Assembly: GCA_049322515.1 (NCBI GenBank)
Contig: JBMOQW010000009.1
Location: forward strand, 1-64,000
Reading direction: 5' to 3'
Source of the DNA: Parasulfuritortus sp049322515
GTDB taxonomy: Bacteria > Pseudomonadota > Gammaproteobacteria > Burkholderiales > Thiobacillaceae
DNA length: 64,000 nucleotides
In this document: piece after piece, positions 15,752 to 26,387 of the stretch
How the letters are laid out: every line of letters starts with the position of its first letter
Position numbering within the stretch: the stretch's first letter is position 1
The notes under the pieces: model-generated
The model's database searches: none
The model's input: only the letters and a program-made list of their open reading frames with translations
Told to the model about the DNA's origin: nothing
Position numbers and translations under genes: made by a program

Positions 15752-17194
15752 ATGATGTTCAGATGGGTCAGCATTTATCTTCTGCTTTTCCCGTGCCTGT
15801 TCGGGCGGGTCGACGGCGCCCATGCCGAGCACTTGCCCACCGCGTTGACGCAAGCCCTCGAACACGCGGGGATCGACGCGGACAGCTTCGGCCTGGTCGT
15901 CCAGGCCCTCGATGCGCCCACGCCGGCGCTCAGCCATGGCGCCGAGCGACCCTTCAACCCTGCCTCCACCCTCAAGCTGCTCACCACCCTGGCCGCGTTC
16001 GACACCTGGGGTCCGGCGCACACGTTCAAGACTGAAGTCTGGCTGCGGGGGGAACTGTCCGAGGGCGTGCTGTACGGCGATCTCATTCTGCGCGGCGGGG
16101 GCGACCCGGGCCTCGATGCCGAACGATTCCGTGGCCTGTTGCGCGAGTTGCAAGCCCGGGGCCTTCGCTCGATCCGCGGCGATGTGCGCCTCGACACCCG
16201 CCTCTACGAACTGGCTGGCCACGGCTCACCCGGCTTCGAGCACGAGCCCCTGAAACCCTACAACGCGGCGCCTTCGGCCCTGCTGGTGCAGCGGGGCACC
16301 ACGGCCTTGCGGCTGACACCCGAGGCGGACCGGGTGACAGCCCGCCTCGACCCGGCCAGCCTGCCGGTCGACAACCGGCTCGAACTCGCGCCTGAATTGG
16401 ACTGCGACATGGCGAGTGCCGACCTCGACCTGAGGCGAGCCGACGATACCCTGGTGGTCGCGGGCCGTCTTCCCGGACATTGCGGCCCCCGCACCGTAGG
16501 GCTCACCCTGCTCAGCCCCGAAGCCACCACCGCCCATTACTTCCGGGCACGCTGGGCCGAAATGGGCGGCGAATTGACTGGCGAGATTCGCCTGGCGCCG
16601 GTACCGGACGAGGCCGTGCCATGGTTCAGCGTCGAATCTCCGCCCCTGGCAACCCTGGTCCGCGACATCAACAAGCATAGTCATAACGTGATGGCCAAGA
16701 TGCTCTACCTGAACCTGGGCGCCCACCGGTTCGGGGTGCCTGCGACGTGGGACAAGGGCGAGCGCGCCGTACGGGCCTGGCTGGCCGAGAAAGGACTGGC
16801 CCTGCCCGGTCTCGTCCTCGAGAACGGCAGCGGCCTGTCCCGGGTGGAACGCATCACCCCGGCCGGCTTGGCTGCACTCTTGCACTGGGCCGCCGACCAG
16901 CCACTGTATTACGAGTTTGCCGCCTCGCTCCCGGCCCTTGGCAAGGAAGGCACCCTGCGCCGGCGCCTCAAGGACGCCCCGCAAGCCGGTCGGGCTTGGC
17001 TCAAGACCGGCAGCCTGGACGGGGTTCGCGCCCTGGCGGGTTACCTGCTGGACGGACAGGGCCGGCGCTGGTTGCTGGTCAGTTTCATCAATCATCCCGG
17101 GGCAGCGCGCGCCGGTCCGGTCCTGGACGCGCTGCTGCGCGCACTGCCCATCGCCGATACCGCACCCGTGGACACCGCGTCAAGTCCACCATGA
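15752..17194 (+). CDS. dacB: D-alanyl-D-alanine carboxypeptidase/endopeptidase, PBP4 family
   Basis: A 480-residue periplasmic serine peptidase of the DacB (S13) class, which trims or cleaves cross-links in peptidoglycan. ATG 15752 gives a signal peptide ending near GAHA; the frame is open to 15605, but that extension would bury the signal. The three active-site motifs are present: SxxK as STLK at 72-75, SxN as SHN in NKHSHNVMAK, and KTG in LKTGSLDG. A large insert between the first two motifs, as in PBP4, accounts for the length. Confidence 0.92.
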   Translation: MMFRWVSIYLLLFPCLFGRVDGAHAEHLPTALTQALEHAGIDADSFGLVVQALDAPTPALSHGAERPFNPASTLKLLTTLAAFDTWGPAHTFKTEVWLRGELSEGVLYGDLILRGGGDPGLDAERFRGLLRELQARGLRSIRGDVRLDTRLYELAGHGSPGFEHEPLKPYNAAPSALLVQRGTTALRLTPEADRVTARLDPASLPVDNRLELAPELDCDMASADLDLRRADDTLVVAGRLPGHCGPRTVGLTLLSPEATTAHYFRARWAEMGGELTGEIRLAPVPDEAVPWFSVESPPLATLVRDINKHSHNVMAKMLYLNLGAHRFGVPATWDKGERAVRAWLAEKGLALPGLVLENGSGLSRVERITPAGLAALLHWAADQPLYYEFAASLPALGKEGTLRRRLKDAPQAGRAWLKTGSLDGVRALAGYLLDGQGRRWLLVSFINHPGAARAGPVLDALLRALPIADTAPVDTASSPP

Positions 17195-17476
17195 TTCACT
17201 TATACACACGCAGTGGCGCCGCTTGGCGGCTTGTCAAGAGCAGCCCTACACAAAAAATGTATATTTTTATAAGTCATTGTATTTAATGGAATTAACTTCT
17301 GCATATTTTTTGTGCTAGACAAGCCGAAGTGGCTTCGAATCGAGGTTTTTGACAGTTTGGAGACAGCTTGTCCACATACTTATCCACAGGTTTCGTGGAC
17401 AACCCGAAAAACCCACAGATGTCAGAGCCGCTTCTCGCGCATTCATGACAAACCACTTTAACTTCACGCTTCGCCC
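17195..17476. other. AT-rich intergenic region with DnaA boxes, candidate replication origin
   Basis: This 282-base gap differs sharply from its ~67% GC surroundings. Exact or near-exact DnaA boxes are TTATACACA (17200-17208), TTGTCCACA (17368-17376), TTATCCACA (17380-17388) and, on the minus strand, TTGTCCACG (17394-17402). Between the first and the cluster lies a strongly AT-rich stretch (about 17250-17317) that could serve as the unwinding element. AAGCC/GGCTT at 17321-17335 forms a small hairpin. The arrangement is that of a bacterial oriC or a DnaA-titrating/regulatory site. The neighbour is priA, a replication restart gene. No dnaA, gidA or parAB is in the window. Confidence 0.55.
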
Positions 17477-19654
<2,178 letters not shown>

Positions 19655-19687
19655 GGATGGGTCACCGTCGCCGGCAAGCGAGTCGGC

Positions 19688-19693
19688 TATAAT
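19688..19693 (+). promoter_or_regulatory. -10 element upstream of argS
   Basis: A perfect TATAAT (GGCTATAATCC) 27 bases before the argS ATG. No clear -35 is visible. It would give a very short leader and independent expression of the argS operon after priA. Confidence 0.5.
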
Positions 19694-19720
19694 CCGCCGA
19701 TTGGTTATCCCCGCCCCACG

Positions 19721-21454
19721 ATGAATTACCTCGATCCCAAGCGCCATCTCGCCGCGCTGTTCCGCCAGGCCGTCGACCAGGTCGCGCCCGGCCACGCCGT
19801 CGCCATCGAACTCGACCGCCCGAAGCAGGCCAGCCACGGCGACCACGCCTGCAACGTGGCCATGCAGCTGGCCCGTGCCCTCAAGCAGAATCCGCGCGAA
19901 GTGGCCGGCCAGATCGTCGCCGCCCTGCCCGCCTCGGACCGGGTGGAAAAGGTGGAGATCGCCGGCCCCGGCTTCATCAACGTATTCCTGAAACCGGCCG
20001 CCAAGCAGTGCCTGGTCGGCCATATCCTCGCCGAGGGTCCGAACTACGGTCGCACGGCCACCGGCCAGGGCGTGCGGGTCCAGGTCGAATTCGTCTCCGC
20101 CAACCCGACCGGACCCTTGCACGTCGGCCATGGCCGCGGCGCCGCCTTCGGCGCCAGCCTGGCCAACTGCCTCGATTTCGCTGGCTTTGCGGTGCACCGC
20201 GAGTATTACGTCAACGACGCCGGCCGGCAGATGGACATCCTGGCCTTGTCCACCTGGCTGCGCTATCTGGAGCTGCATGGCGAGTGCGTCCCGTTCCCCG
20301 GCAACGCCTACCAGGGCGACTACGTGAAGGTGATGGCCGAGGGCATCTTCGCCCTCCATGCCGACCGCTACAAACGCGCCGCCGCCGAGGTGGTCAAAGG
20401 CGCGCCGGACGCCGAAGCCGACCCGGAAGGCCGCCTCGACGCCCTGATCGCCAACGCCAAGGCCCTGCTCGGCCCGGACTACGCCTACATCCATGGCTAC
20501 GCCCTCGAAGAGCAACTGGGCGATGGCCGCAACGATCTGACCGAATTCGGCGTCACCTTCGACCACTGGTTCTCCGAGCGCACCCTGCACGACGCCGGCC
20601 TCATCGACCGCCACGTCGCCACCCTGCAGAAGCACGGCCACATCTACGAACAGGACGGTGCCCTGTGGTTCCGCTCGACCGCCTTCGGCGACGAGAAGGA
20701 CCGCGTAGTGAAGCGCGACAACGGCATCTACACCTACTTCGCCGCCGACATCGCCTACCACCTGAACAAGTTCGAGCGCGGCTTCGACCGGGTCATCGAC
20801 GTCTGGGGCGCCGACCACCACGGCTACATCCCCCGGGTCAAGGGCGCCCTGCAAGCCGCCGGCGCCGACCCGGAGCGGCTCACCGTGGCCCTGGTGCAGT
20901 TCGCCGTGCTCTGGGAAGGCGGCCAGAAAAAATCCATGTCCACCCGCGCCGGTCAGTACGTCACCCTACGCGAGCTGCGCGGCGAAGTTGGCAACGATGC
21001 CTGCCGCTTCTTCTACGTCCTGCGCAAGTCGGACCAGCACCTCGACTTCGACCTCGACCTGGCCAAGTCGCAGAGCAACGACAACCCGGTCTACTACATC
21101 CAGTACGCCCACGCCCGCATCAGCCGGGTGCTTGCCGCCTGGGACGGCGATCTGCGCGACCTGGCCGACGCCGATCCGACGCGGCTCGAACATGCCAACG
21201 AACTGGCCCTGCTCGCCCGCCTGGCCGAATTCCCCGAGGTCTGCGCGGCGGCCGCGCGCGAGATGGCGCCGCATCTGGTCGCCTATTACCTGAAGGACCT
21301 GGCCGCCGACCTGCACGCGCTCTACGTCGCCTGCCAGTTCCTGGTCGAGGACGAAGCGCTCAAGCGGGCGCGCCTGGCCCTGATCGCCGCCACCCGGCAA
21401 ACCCTGAAGAACGGCCTCGCCCTGCTCGGCGTCAGCGCCCCCGACCAGATGTAA
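19721..21454 (+). CDS. argS: arginyl-tRNA synthetase
   Basis: A 577-residue class I aminoacyl-tRNA synthetase that charges tRNA-Arg. The N-terminal Add-1 domain precedes the ATP site, with HIGH as HVGH at 134-137 within SANPTGPLHVGHGRG. The second signature is the relaxed form KKSMSTRAG, normal for many ArgRS. The C-terminal anticodon-binding domain contains NPVYYIQYAHARISRVL. It is followed after 13 bases by the SPOR gene and then by dsbA, probably one operon; this order is common in betaproteobacteria. Confidence 0.97.
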   Translation: MNYLDPKRHLAALFRQAVDQVAPGHAVAIELDRPKQASHGDHACNVAMQLARALKQNPREVAGQIVAALPASDRVEKVEIAGPGFINVFLKPAAKQCLVGHILAEGPNYGRTATGQGVRVQVEFVSANPTGPLHVGHGRGAAFGASLANCLDFAGFAVHREYYVNDAGRQMDILALSTWLRYLELHGECVPFPGNAYQGDYVKVMAEGIFALHADRYKRAAAEVVKGAPDAEADPEGRLDALIANAKALLGPDYAYIHGYALEEQLGDGRNDLTEFGVTFDHWFSERTLHDAGLIDRHVATLQKHGHIYEQDGALWFRSTAFGDEKDRVVKRDNGIYTYFAADIAYHLNKFERGFDRVIDVWGADHHGYIPRVKGALQAAGADPERLTVALVQFAVLWEGGQKKSMSTRAGQYVTLRELRGEVGNDACRFFYVLRKSDQHLDFDLDLAKSQSNDNPVYYIQYAHARISRVLAAWDGDLRDLADADPTRLEHANELALLARLAEFPEVCAAAAREMAPHLVAYYLKDLAADLHALYVACQFLVEDEALKRARLALIAATRQTLKNGLALLGVSAPDQM

Positions 21455-21467
21455 GGCCGCAGCGGCG

Positions 21468-22025
21468 ATGGCGCGGGGCTCCTCGAACCGAAACGGCAAG
21501 CCGGAGGCGCGCGGCGGCGGCGCCATGAAGCTGGTGTTTCTCGGCCTGCTGCTCGGCCTGGTCGTGGCCGCCGTCATGGCCTGGTATCTGCTGCCCCGCG
21601 CAGGCGACTTCAAGCCCGTGGCCAAGGCACCCACGCCACGCCCACCGGCGGTTGCCGTGCCCAGCCCGCCGCCGCCCCCCGTGACCGAGGCCCCGACCGC
21701 ACGCCCCCCCGATCCGTCCAACTATACCTTCTACGACATCCTGCCCGGCCAGGCCGTGCCCAAGCCGCAAGCGCCCAAGGCCGCCAAGGAACACTGGTGG
21801 TTGCAGGTCGCCGCGCTCAAGGATCCGGCCGCCGCCGATGCCCTGCGTGCACGCCTCACCCTGCTCAACCTCAGCGCGGTGGTCCAACCTGCGCCAGGCA
21901 CGCCACCAATGCACCGGGTCCGGGTCGGTCCATTCGCCGACCCGGCGGCCGCCGAAGCGGTAAAAAACACTTTGCTCGAGAACAAACTCGAAGCCCGGCT
22001 GCTCAAAGCGCCGGTGACCCCCTAG
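21468..22025 (+). CDS. SPOR-domain membrane protein (FtsN-like)
   Basis: A 185-residue bitopic protein: a short cytoplasmic basic tail, one membrane helix (~20-42), a Pro/Ala-rich periplasmic linker (~50-105), and a C-terminal SPOR domain (~108-180: WWLQVAALKDPAAADALRARL ... HRVRVGPFADPAAAEAVK). SPOR domains bind glycan strands lacking stem peptides at the septum, so a role in cell division like FtsN is likely. It sits between argS and dsbA with short gaps. Confidence 0.85.
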   Translation: MARGSSNRNGKPEARGGGAMKLVFLGLLLGLVVAAVMAWYLLPRAGDFKPVAKAPTPRPPAVAVPSPPPPPVTEAPTARPPDPSNYTFYDILPGQAVPKPQAPKAAKEHWWLQVAALKDPAAADALRARLTLLNLSAVVQPAPGTPPMHRVRVGPFADPAAAEAVKNTLLENKLEARLLKAPVTP

Positions 22026-22036
22026 GAGACTCCCTC

Positions 22037-22681
22037 ATGCGCCTTGCCACTCATTTCGCCGCCCTGGTGCTTGCCCTGCCCTTGGCCTGGACCACGCCCG
22101 CCGCCGCCCTCGAGGCCGGCAAGGACTACACCGTCCTCACCCAGAAGCAGCCGACCGAAAGCCGCAACAAGATCGAGGTGGTGGAATTCTTCGCCTACAC
22201 CTGCCCGCATTGCTTCGAACTGGAACCGGAACTCAACGCCTGGGCGCGCAAGCTGCCCAAGAACGTCGTGATCAAGCGGCAACCGGTGATCTTCTCCGAC
22301 GGCTGGGAACCCATGGCACGTGCCTACTTCGCGCTCGAAGCACTCGGCGCCCTGTCGCGCCTGCACGGCGATGTATTCAATGCCCTCCACCTTGAAGGCC
22401 TGCCCCTCAACGAACCGGAAGCCTTCTTCGACTGGGGTGCCAAGCATGGCCTCGACCGCGCCAAGCTCAAAGCCGCGTTCAATTCGTTCGCGACCTCGGC
22501 CAAGATCGCCCAGGCCAAGCGCATGCAAAGCGCCTACAAGATCAACGGCGTCCCGGCCCTGGCGGTGAATGGCAAGTATGTCACCAGCGGCGGCCTCACC
22601 GGCAGCAACGAGCGCAGCCTGGAAGTGGTTCGGGAACTGATCCGCATGGAAAGCCGGCGCGGCGGCGCGGCCACGCGCTGA
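22037..22681 (+). CDS. dsbA: thiol:disulfide interchange protein DsbA
   Basis: A 214-residue periplasmic oxidoreductase that introduces disulfide bonds into exported proteins. Signal peptide MRLATHFAALVLALPL... ends at about AAA(24). The thioredoxin active site is CPHC at 56-59 (FFAYTCPHCF); the cis-proline loop is INGVPALAVNG. ATG 22037 is preceded by AGGAG at 22024-22028 and lies 11 bases after the SPOR gene. The PilA disulfide loop is a plausible substrate (inference). Confidence 0.95.
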   Translation: MRLATHFAALVLALPLAWTTPAAALEAGKDYTVLTQKQPTESRNKIEVVEFFAYTCPHCFELEPELNAWARKLPKNVVIKRQPVIFSDGWEPMARAYFALEALGALSRLHGDVFNALHLEGLPLNEPEAFFDWGAKHGLDRAKLKAAFNSFATSAKIAQAKRMQSAYKINGVPALAVNGKYVTSGGLTGSNERSLEVVRELIRMESRRGGAATR

Positions 22682-22780
22682 TCCGCTGCGCCCCCGCTCC
22701 GGACCGGCCGAGATTTCCTGCTCGCCGCCGCTTTGCGCTAACATGCGACTCGATCCCCCCACTATCAGGCAGACAATAAA

Positions 22781-23416
22781 ATGGACAAGATTCGCATCCT
22801 GATCATCGACGACCATCCGCTCATCCGACTCGGCGTGCGCCATTCCGTCGAGAGTTTGCCGGACCTGATGGTCAGCCAAGAATGCGAGGATCTGGCCTGC
22901 GTCCGCACCTGGCTGGACCAGGGGGGCCAGGCCGATGTCGCGGTACTCGACCGCAGCCTGCCGGATGGGGACGGCCTGGAACTGGTGCCGGCCCTGAAGG
23001 CGGCGGGGATGAAGGTGATCATCCTGACGGTCGAGGATGCCGACGAGGAAATCCGTGCCGCCATTGAATCCGGTGTCGACGGCTACCTGCTGAAATCCTC
23101 CGACACCGACCAGATCGGCCATGCCATCGGCGTGGTGCTCCAGGACGCCGGCGCCTTTCCGCCCGCCATCCTGCAGAAGCTGTATCGGGCCGGCACCCAG
23201 GAAGACCCGCTCGGCCGCCTCTCGACCCGGGAACTCGAGATCGCCGAATACGTCGCCCAGGGCTACAGCAACAAGGTGATCGGCGCCAAGCTGAACCTGT
23301 CCGACAACACGGTGCGCAACCACCTCGCCAACATCATGCAGAAGCTCAACTTCCACAACCGCGTGCAAGTGGCGACCCTGGTCCTGCAACACCTGAAGAA
23401 AACCCGCCGGGTCTGA
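22781..23416 (+). CDS. NarL/FixJ-type response regulator, orphan
   Basis: A 211-residue two-domain regulator. The receiver has the acidic pair D10-D11, phospho-acceptor D57 (VAVLDRSLP), T83 and a lysine in GYLLKSSD. The C-terminal LuxR-type helix-turn-helix (~145-208) reads LSTRELEIAEYVAQGYSNKVIG...NTVRNHLANIMQKL. No histidine kinase gene adjoins it. The ATG follows CAATAAA without an evident Shine-Dalgarno sequence. Its targets are unknown. Confidence 0.88.
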   Translation: MDKIRILIIDDHPLIRLGVRHSVESLPDLMVSQECEDLACVRTWLDQGGQADVAVLDRSLPDGDGLELVPALKAAGMKVIILTVEDADEEIRAAIESGVDGYLLKSSDTDQIGHAIGVVLQDAGAFPPAILQKLYRAGTQEDPLGRLSTRELEIAEYVAQGYSNKVIGAKLNLSDNTVRNHLANIMQKLNFHNRVQVATLVLQHLKKTRRV

Positions 23417-23642
23417 GTCCATTCGGCGGCGACCCCGACACCCGACGGGTGCCTCGCAGGGTTACCGTGATCGATGCGCTCGGCAAGCGCCGGGAACGGC
23501 TGCATTCATGGCGGCGCACACCGGCCGATCCGCGGTCGACCGCGGCTTCCGGGTCGATCGAAGCGTCGCGTCGGCCCGGTGGGATAGATTCCCCGAGGCC
23601 CCCGGTCCAAACTGACCTCACGCTTGCTTCAGGAGCCCCGCC

Positions 23643-24503
23643 ATGACCGCCCCTCCCGACCTTCGCCATCCCCGCCGCATCGAACAGACCGTGACCGGCA
23701 AAGAGACCGCCGACGGCGCCGGCGTGCGCCTGACCCGCCTGCTGGACAGCCGCCTGCATGAACGGCTGGATCCCTTCCTGATGCTGGATGCCTTCGGCAG
23801 CGACGACCCGGACGACTACATCTCCGGTTTTCCCGACCACCCGCACCGCGGCTTTGAAACCATCACCTACATGCGGGCCGGGCGCATGCGGCATCGTGAC
23901 AGCGCCGGCCATGAAGGCCTCCTGGAGGCCGGCGGCGTGCAATGGATGATCGCCGGACGCGGGGTCATCCATTCGGAAATCCCGGAACAACGCGAAGGCG
24001 TGATGGCCGGCTTCCAGCTCTGGCTGAACCTGCCAGCCCGGGACAAGATGACGGCGCCGACCTACCGCGATTTCGCCGCGGCCGAGATTCCCGAATACAC
24101 CACGCCGGACGGCGCGCGGGTCAAGGTGATCGCCGGGGTCAGCCAGGGCGTCACCGGCGCGATGACCCGGCCGGTCACCGAGCCGCTCTACCTGGACATC
24201 GCCCTGCCCGCCGGGGCCCGGTTCGCCACCGCGCTACCGCCCGGTCACCACGGCTTCGTCCACCCCTATGTCGGCCGGATCTCGGTCGAAGGCGACGGCG
24301 TGGACAGCGGCCAGCTCGGCCTGCTTGCCCAGGATCCGGACAGCGACGGCGTCCGGATCCTGGCCCTGGAGGACAGTCGCCTGCTCCTGATCGCGGGCCG
24401 GCCCTTGGCTGAACCGATCGTGCACTACGGCCCCTTCGTGATGAACAGCCCGGCCGAGATCCACCAGGCCATCGAGGATTTCCGGGCCGGCCGCCTGGCC
24501 TGA
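23643..24503 (+). CDS. pirin family protein
   Basis: A 286-residue bicupin of the pirin family. The N-terminal cupin carries the metal ligands H66, H68 (DHPHRGFET), H110 and E112 (GVIHSE). Bacterial pirins include quercetinase-like dioxygenases and redox-sensitive regulators; which applies cannot be told from sequence. The C-terminal cupin (LYLDIALPAGARF...HHGFVHPYVG) is also present. The gene starts 226 bases after the LuxR-type regulator, a gap that shows nothing recognisable. Confidence 0.9.
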   Translation: MTAPPDLRHPRRIEQTVTGKETADGAGVRLTRLLDSRLHERLDPFLMLDAFGSDDPDDYISGFPDHPHRGFETITYMRAGRMRHRDSAGHEGLLEAGGVQWMIAGRGVIHSEIPEQREGVMAGFQLWLNLPARDKMTAPTYRDFAAAEIPEYTTPDGARVKVIAGVSQGVTGAMTRPVTEPLYLDIALPAGARFATALPPGHHGFVHPYVGRISVEGDGVDSGQLGLLAQDPDSDGVRILALEDSRLLLIAGRPLAEPIVHYGPFVMNSPAEIHQAIEDFRAGRLA

Positions 24504-24527
24504 TCGCTCCCGACGGACTCGAGCCGG

Positions 24528-25445
24528 TCAGGGCGCACCGGGCACCAGTTGCGCCGGACGCAGGATGCGGAACCCGGCCGGGCGTCCCAGGGCGCGGTCG
24601 CCATCATCGCTGACCACGACCAACACCGACTCGCCGGCGAGCCGCGCCGGGCAAAGACCCTCGGCATGCGCCCAATCGGTGCCATCGGGGGGCCATAACG
24701 GGCTCGGTGCGTCCTCGTCCCGACCCGACCAGCGCCAAACCCGGAACGGCACCGGGGCCCGGTCCACCGGGCCGGACACGAGCAGGTAGCCGTCCAGGTC
24801 GGGGACATGGGCCAGGGCACGCAGCCCCTGTCCGGCCAGGTCGAGGCCGATCAGGCGACAGTCTGGCTGGCCGTCCTCGAACAGCGCGGCCGGCCGTTCG
24901 ATGCACGCCAGCACGGCACGCCCCTCGAGCAGCGGACTGCGCAGCCCGACCCACAGCGCCTGGGTCACGGGATCGAATTCGAGCGCCTCGACGTTGAGCC
25001 CGCCCTCACCCTTCACGTCGAGCCGCGCGGCCGCCTCGGCCAGGGCCGGATGGCTGGCCACCAGAACCGGCTTGAGGCCGCGCGCCACGGCGCAATCGCG
25101 CACCTGATCCGCCTCGATCCGGAAACGCACCAGCTTGTCGCGCGACGGCTTTTCCTTACCCGAGCCGGTGCGGGAATGCGAGGTGACGGCGTGGATGAAA
25201 CCACGGGCATCCACGGCCAACCCTTCCTGGTCATCCAGCTTCCAGAAGGTGTCGTCGGCCGCGCACCCGGCTGGCCGCAACGGCTGCGTCTCGACCCCGC
25301 CGGCCAGGTCGAGCCTGAGCAGGGTGAAGGGCTGGTCCTTTTCATCCTCGACCACCAGGAACCGGCCATCGGCGAGCTGCACGATCGCGGACGGCTCGTA
25401 GACGCCGGTCAGGGGCTGAAAGCCCGAGGAATAATCGAATGCCAT
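24528..25445 (-). CDS. DUF3616-like protein of unknown function
   Basis: A protein of 305 residues resembling DUF3616 proteins, a beta-propeller-like fold: repeated strands such as GRFLVVEDEKDQPFTLLRLDL, DDQEGLAVDARGFIHAVTSHS and LNVEALEFDPVTQALWVGLRSPLL. No signal peptide or membrane segment is seen, so it is probably cytoplasmic. ATG 25445 (MAFDYSSGF) is chosen because GAGG lies 6-9 bases upstream; an upstream codon at 25469 keeps the frame open. It is divergent from minC. Confidence 0.65.
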   Translation of the reverse strand: MAFDYSSGFQPLTGVYEPSAIVQLADGRFLVVEDEKDQPFTLLRLDLAGGVETQPLRPAGCAADDTFWKLDDQEGLAVDARGFIHAVTSHSRTGSGKEKPSRDKLVRFRIEADQVRDCAVARGLKPVLVASHPALAEAAARLDVKGEGGLNVEALEFDPVTQALWVGLRSPLLEGRAVLACIERPAALFEDGQPDCRLIGLDLAGQGLRALAHVPDLDGYLLVSGPVDRAPVPFRVWRWSGRDEDAPSPLWPPDGTDWAHAEGLCPARLAGESVLVVVSDDGDRALGRPAGFRILRPAQLVPGAP

Positions 25446-25508
25446 GGCGAACCTCGAAGATCGGAGCACATCCGTCGATCATAGCCCGGCGCGAAGGCGG
25501 CCGGCCGG

Positions 25509-25514
25509 TATAAT
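25509..25514 (+). promoter_or_regulatory. -10 element upstream of minC
   Basis: TATAAT within GGTATAATCC, 28 bases before the minC ATG at 25543. It supports the shorter MinC start over the frame open to 25444. No convincing -35. Confidence 0.5.
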
Positions 25515-25542
25515 CCACCCAACTCTGCCGTCCCGAAGCGCC

Positions 25543-26334
25543 ATGCCCCGTGAAGAACCCGCGTTCAAGCTGAAGAACGCCAACCCGCCCCTGTTCGTCC
25601 TGCATCTGGCCACCACCGATCTCGATCGGGTGAGCGCCGAACTGGATGCCCGCGTCGCCCAGACCCCGGATTTCTTCGAGCACACGCCCGCGCTACTGTC
25701 CCTGACCGGGCTGGAAGACCCGGACACCCTGCCCGATTTTGCCGCGCTCGCGGCGGCCATGCGGCCCCGCGGCCTGGTGCCGGTCGGGCTGCTGGGCGGC
25801 AGCCCGGCGCAACGCGCAGCGGCGGCACAGGCCGGCCTGGCCTGGTTCGGCCTCGGCGCGCGGCCGGCCCGACCGGAGCCGGTGCCCGAGCCCGTCGTGG
25901 AAACCCCGGTACAGGCAGAAATCCCCGGACTCGAAGCCGTCCCCGTCGAACCCGCGCCGGAAACCCCCGTGCCGCCCCCGGTCATGGCCGCGCGCCGGCC
26001 GACCCTGGTCATCGACAAGCCGGTTCGTACCGGCCAGCGCATCTACGCCGAGGACAGCGACCTGGTGGTGTTGGCCATCGTCAACGCCGGCGCCGAATTG
26101 ATCGCCGACGGCGACATCCACATCTACGCCCCATTGCGCGGCCGGGCTTTGGCCGGGGCGCGCGGCGACGTCACCGCACGCATCTACGCGCAGTCGATGG
26201 AGGCCGAGCTGGTCGCCATCGCCGGCCTGTTCCAGGTGTTCGAGGATGGCATTCCGGCCGAAGTGCGCGGCCAGGCCGCCCAGGTGCTGCTGGAAGGCGA
26301 GAAGGTGGTCGCGAAACCGCTCGGCCGGCGCTGA
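25543..26334 (+). CDS. minC: septum site-determining protein MinC
   Basis: A 263-residue FtsZ-polymerisation inhibitor that, with MinD, blocks division near the poles. The N-terminal FtsZ-binding domain (FKLKNANPPLFVLHL...) is joined by a Pro/Glu-rich linker (~105-155) to the C-terminal beta-helix domain (VIDKPVRTGQRIYAEDSDLVVLA ... GDIHIYAPLRGRALAGARGD), which binds MinD and dimerises. It is first in minCDE. Confidence 0.95.
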   Translation: MPREEPAFKLKNANPPLFVLHLATTDLDRVSAELDARVAQTPDFFEHTPALLSLTGLEDPDTLPDFAALAAAMRPRGLVPVGLLGGSPAQRAAAAQAGLAWFGLGARPARPEPVPEPVVETPVQAEIPGLEAVPVEPAPETPVPPPVMAARRPTLVIDKPVRTGQRIYAEDSDLVVLAIVNAGAELIADGDIHIYAPLRGRALAGARGDVTARIYAQSMEAELVAIAGLFQVFEDGIPAEVRGQAAQVLLEGEKVVAKPLGRR

Positions 26335-26353
26335 TCGTCCCGACGTTCGCGTG

Positions 26354-26359
26354 TAAAAT
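26354..26359 (+). promoter_or_regulatory. possible -10 element upstream of minD
   Basis: TAAAAT in an unusually AT-rich intergenic stretch (GTGTAAAATCCCTTAAATTTTTTT) between minC and minD. It may give minDE separate expression, which would help set the MinC:MinD ratio. The -35 is not clear. Confidence 0.35.
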
Positions 26360-26387
26360 CCCTTAAATTTTTTTCAGGGACGGCCAA

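Noticed and set aside
17321..17345. tRNA T-arm-like GGCTTCGAATCGAGG
   Set aside because: No acceptor, D-arm or anticodon arm can be drawn around it; it lies in the origin-like AT-rich region.
23449..23646. 65-codon frame before the pirin gene
   Set aside because: No ribosome-binding site, Arg/Pro/Ser-rich composition, and no similarity recognised; treated as non-coding leader.
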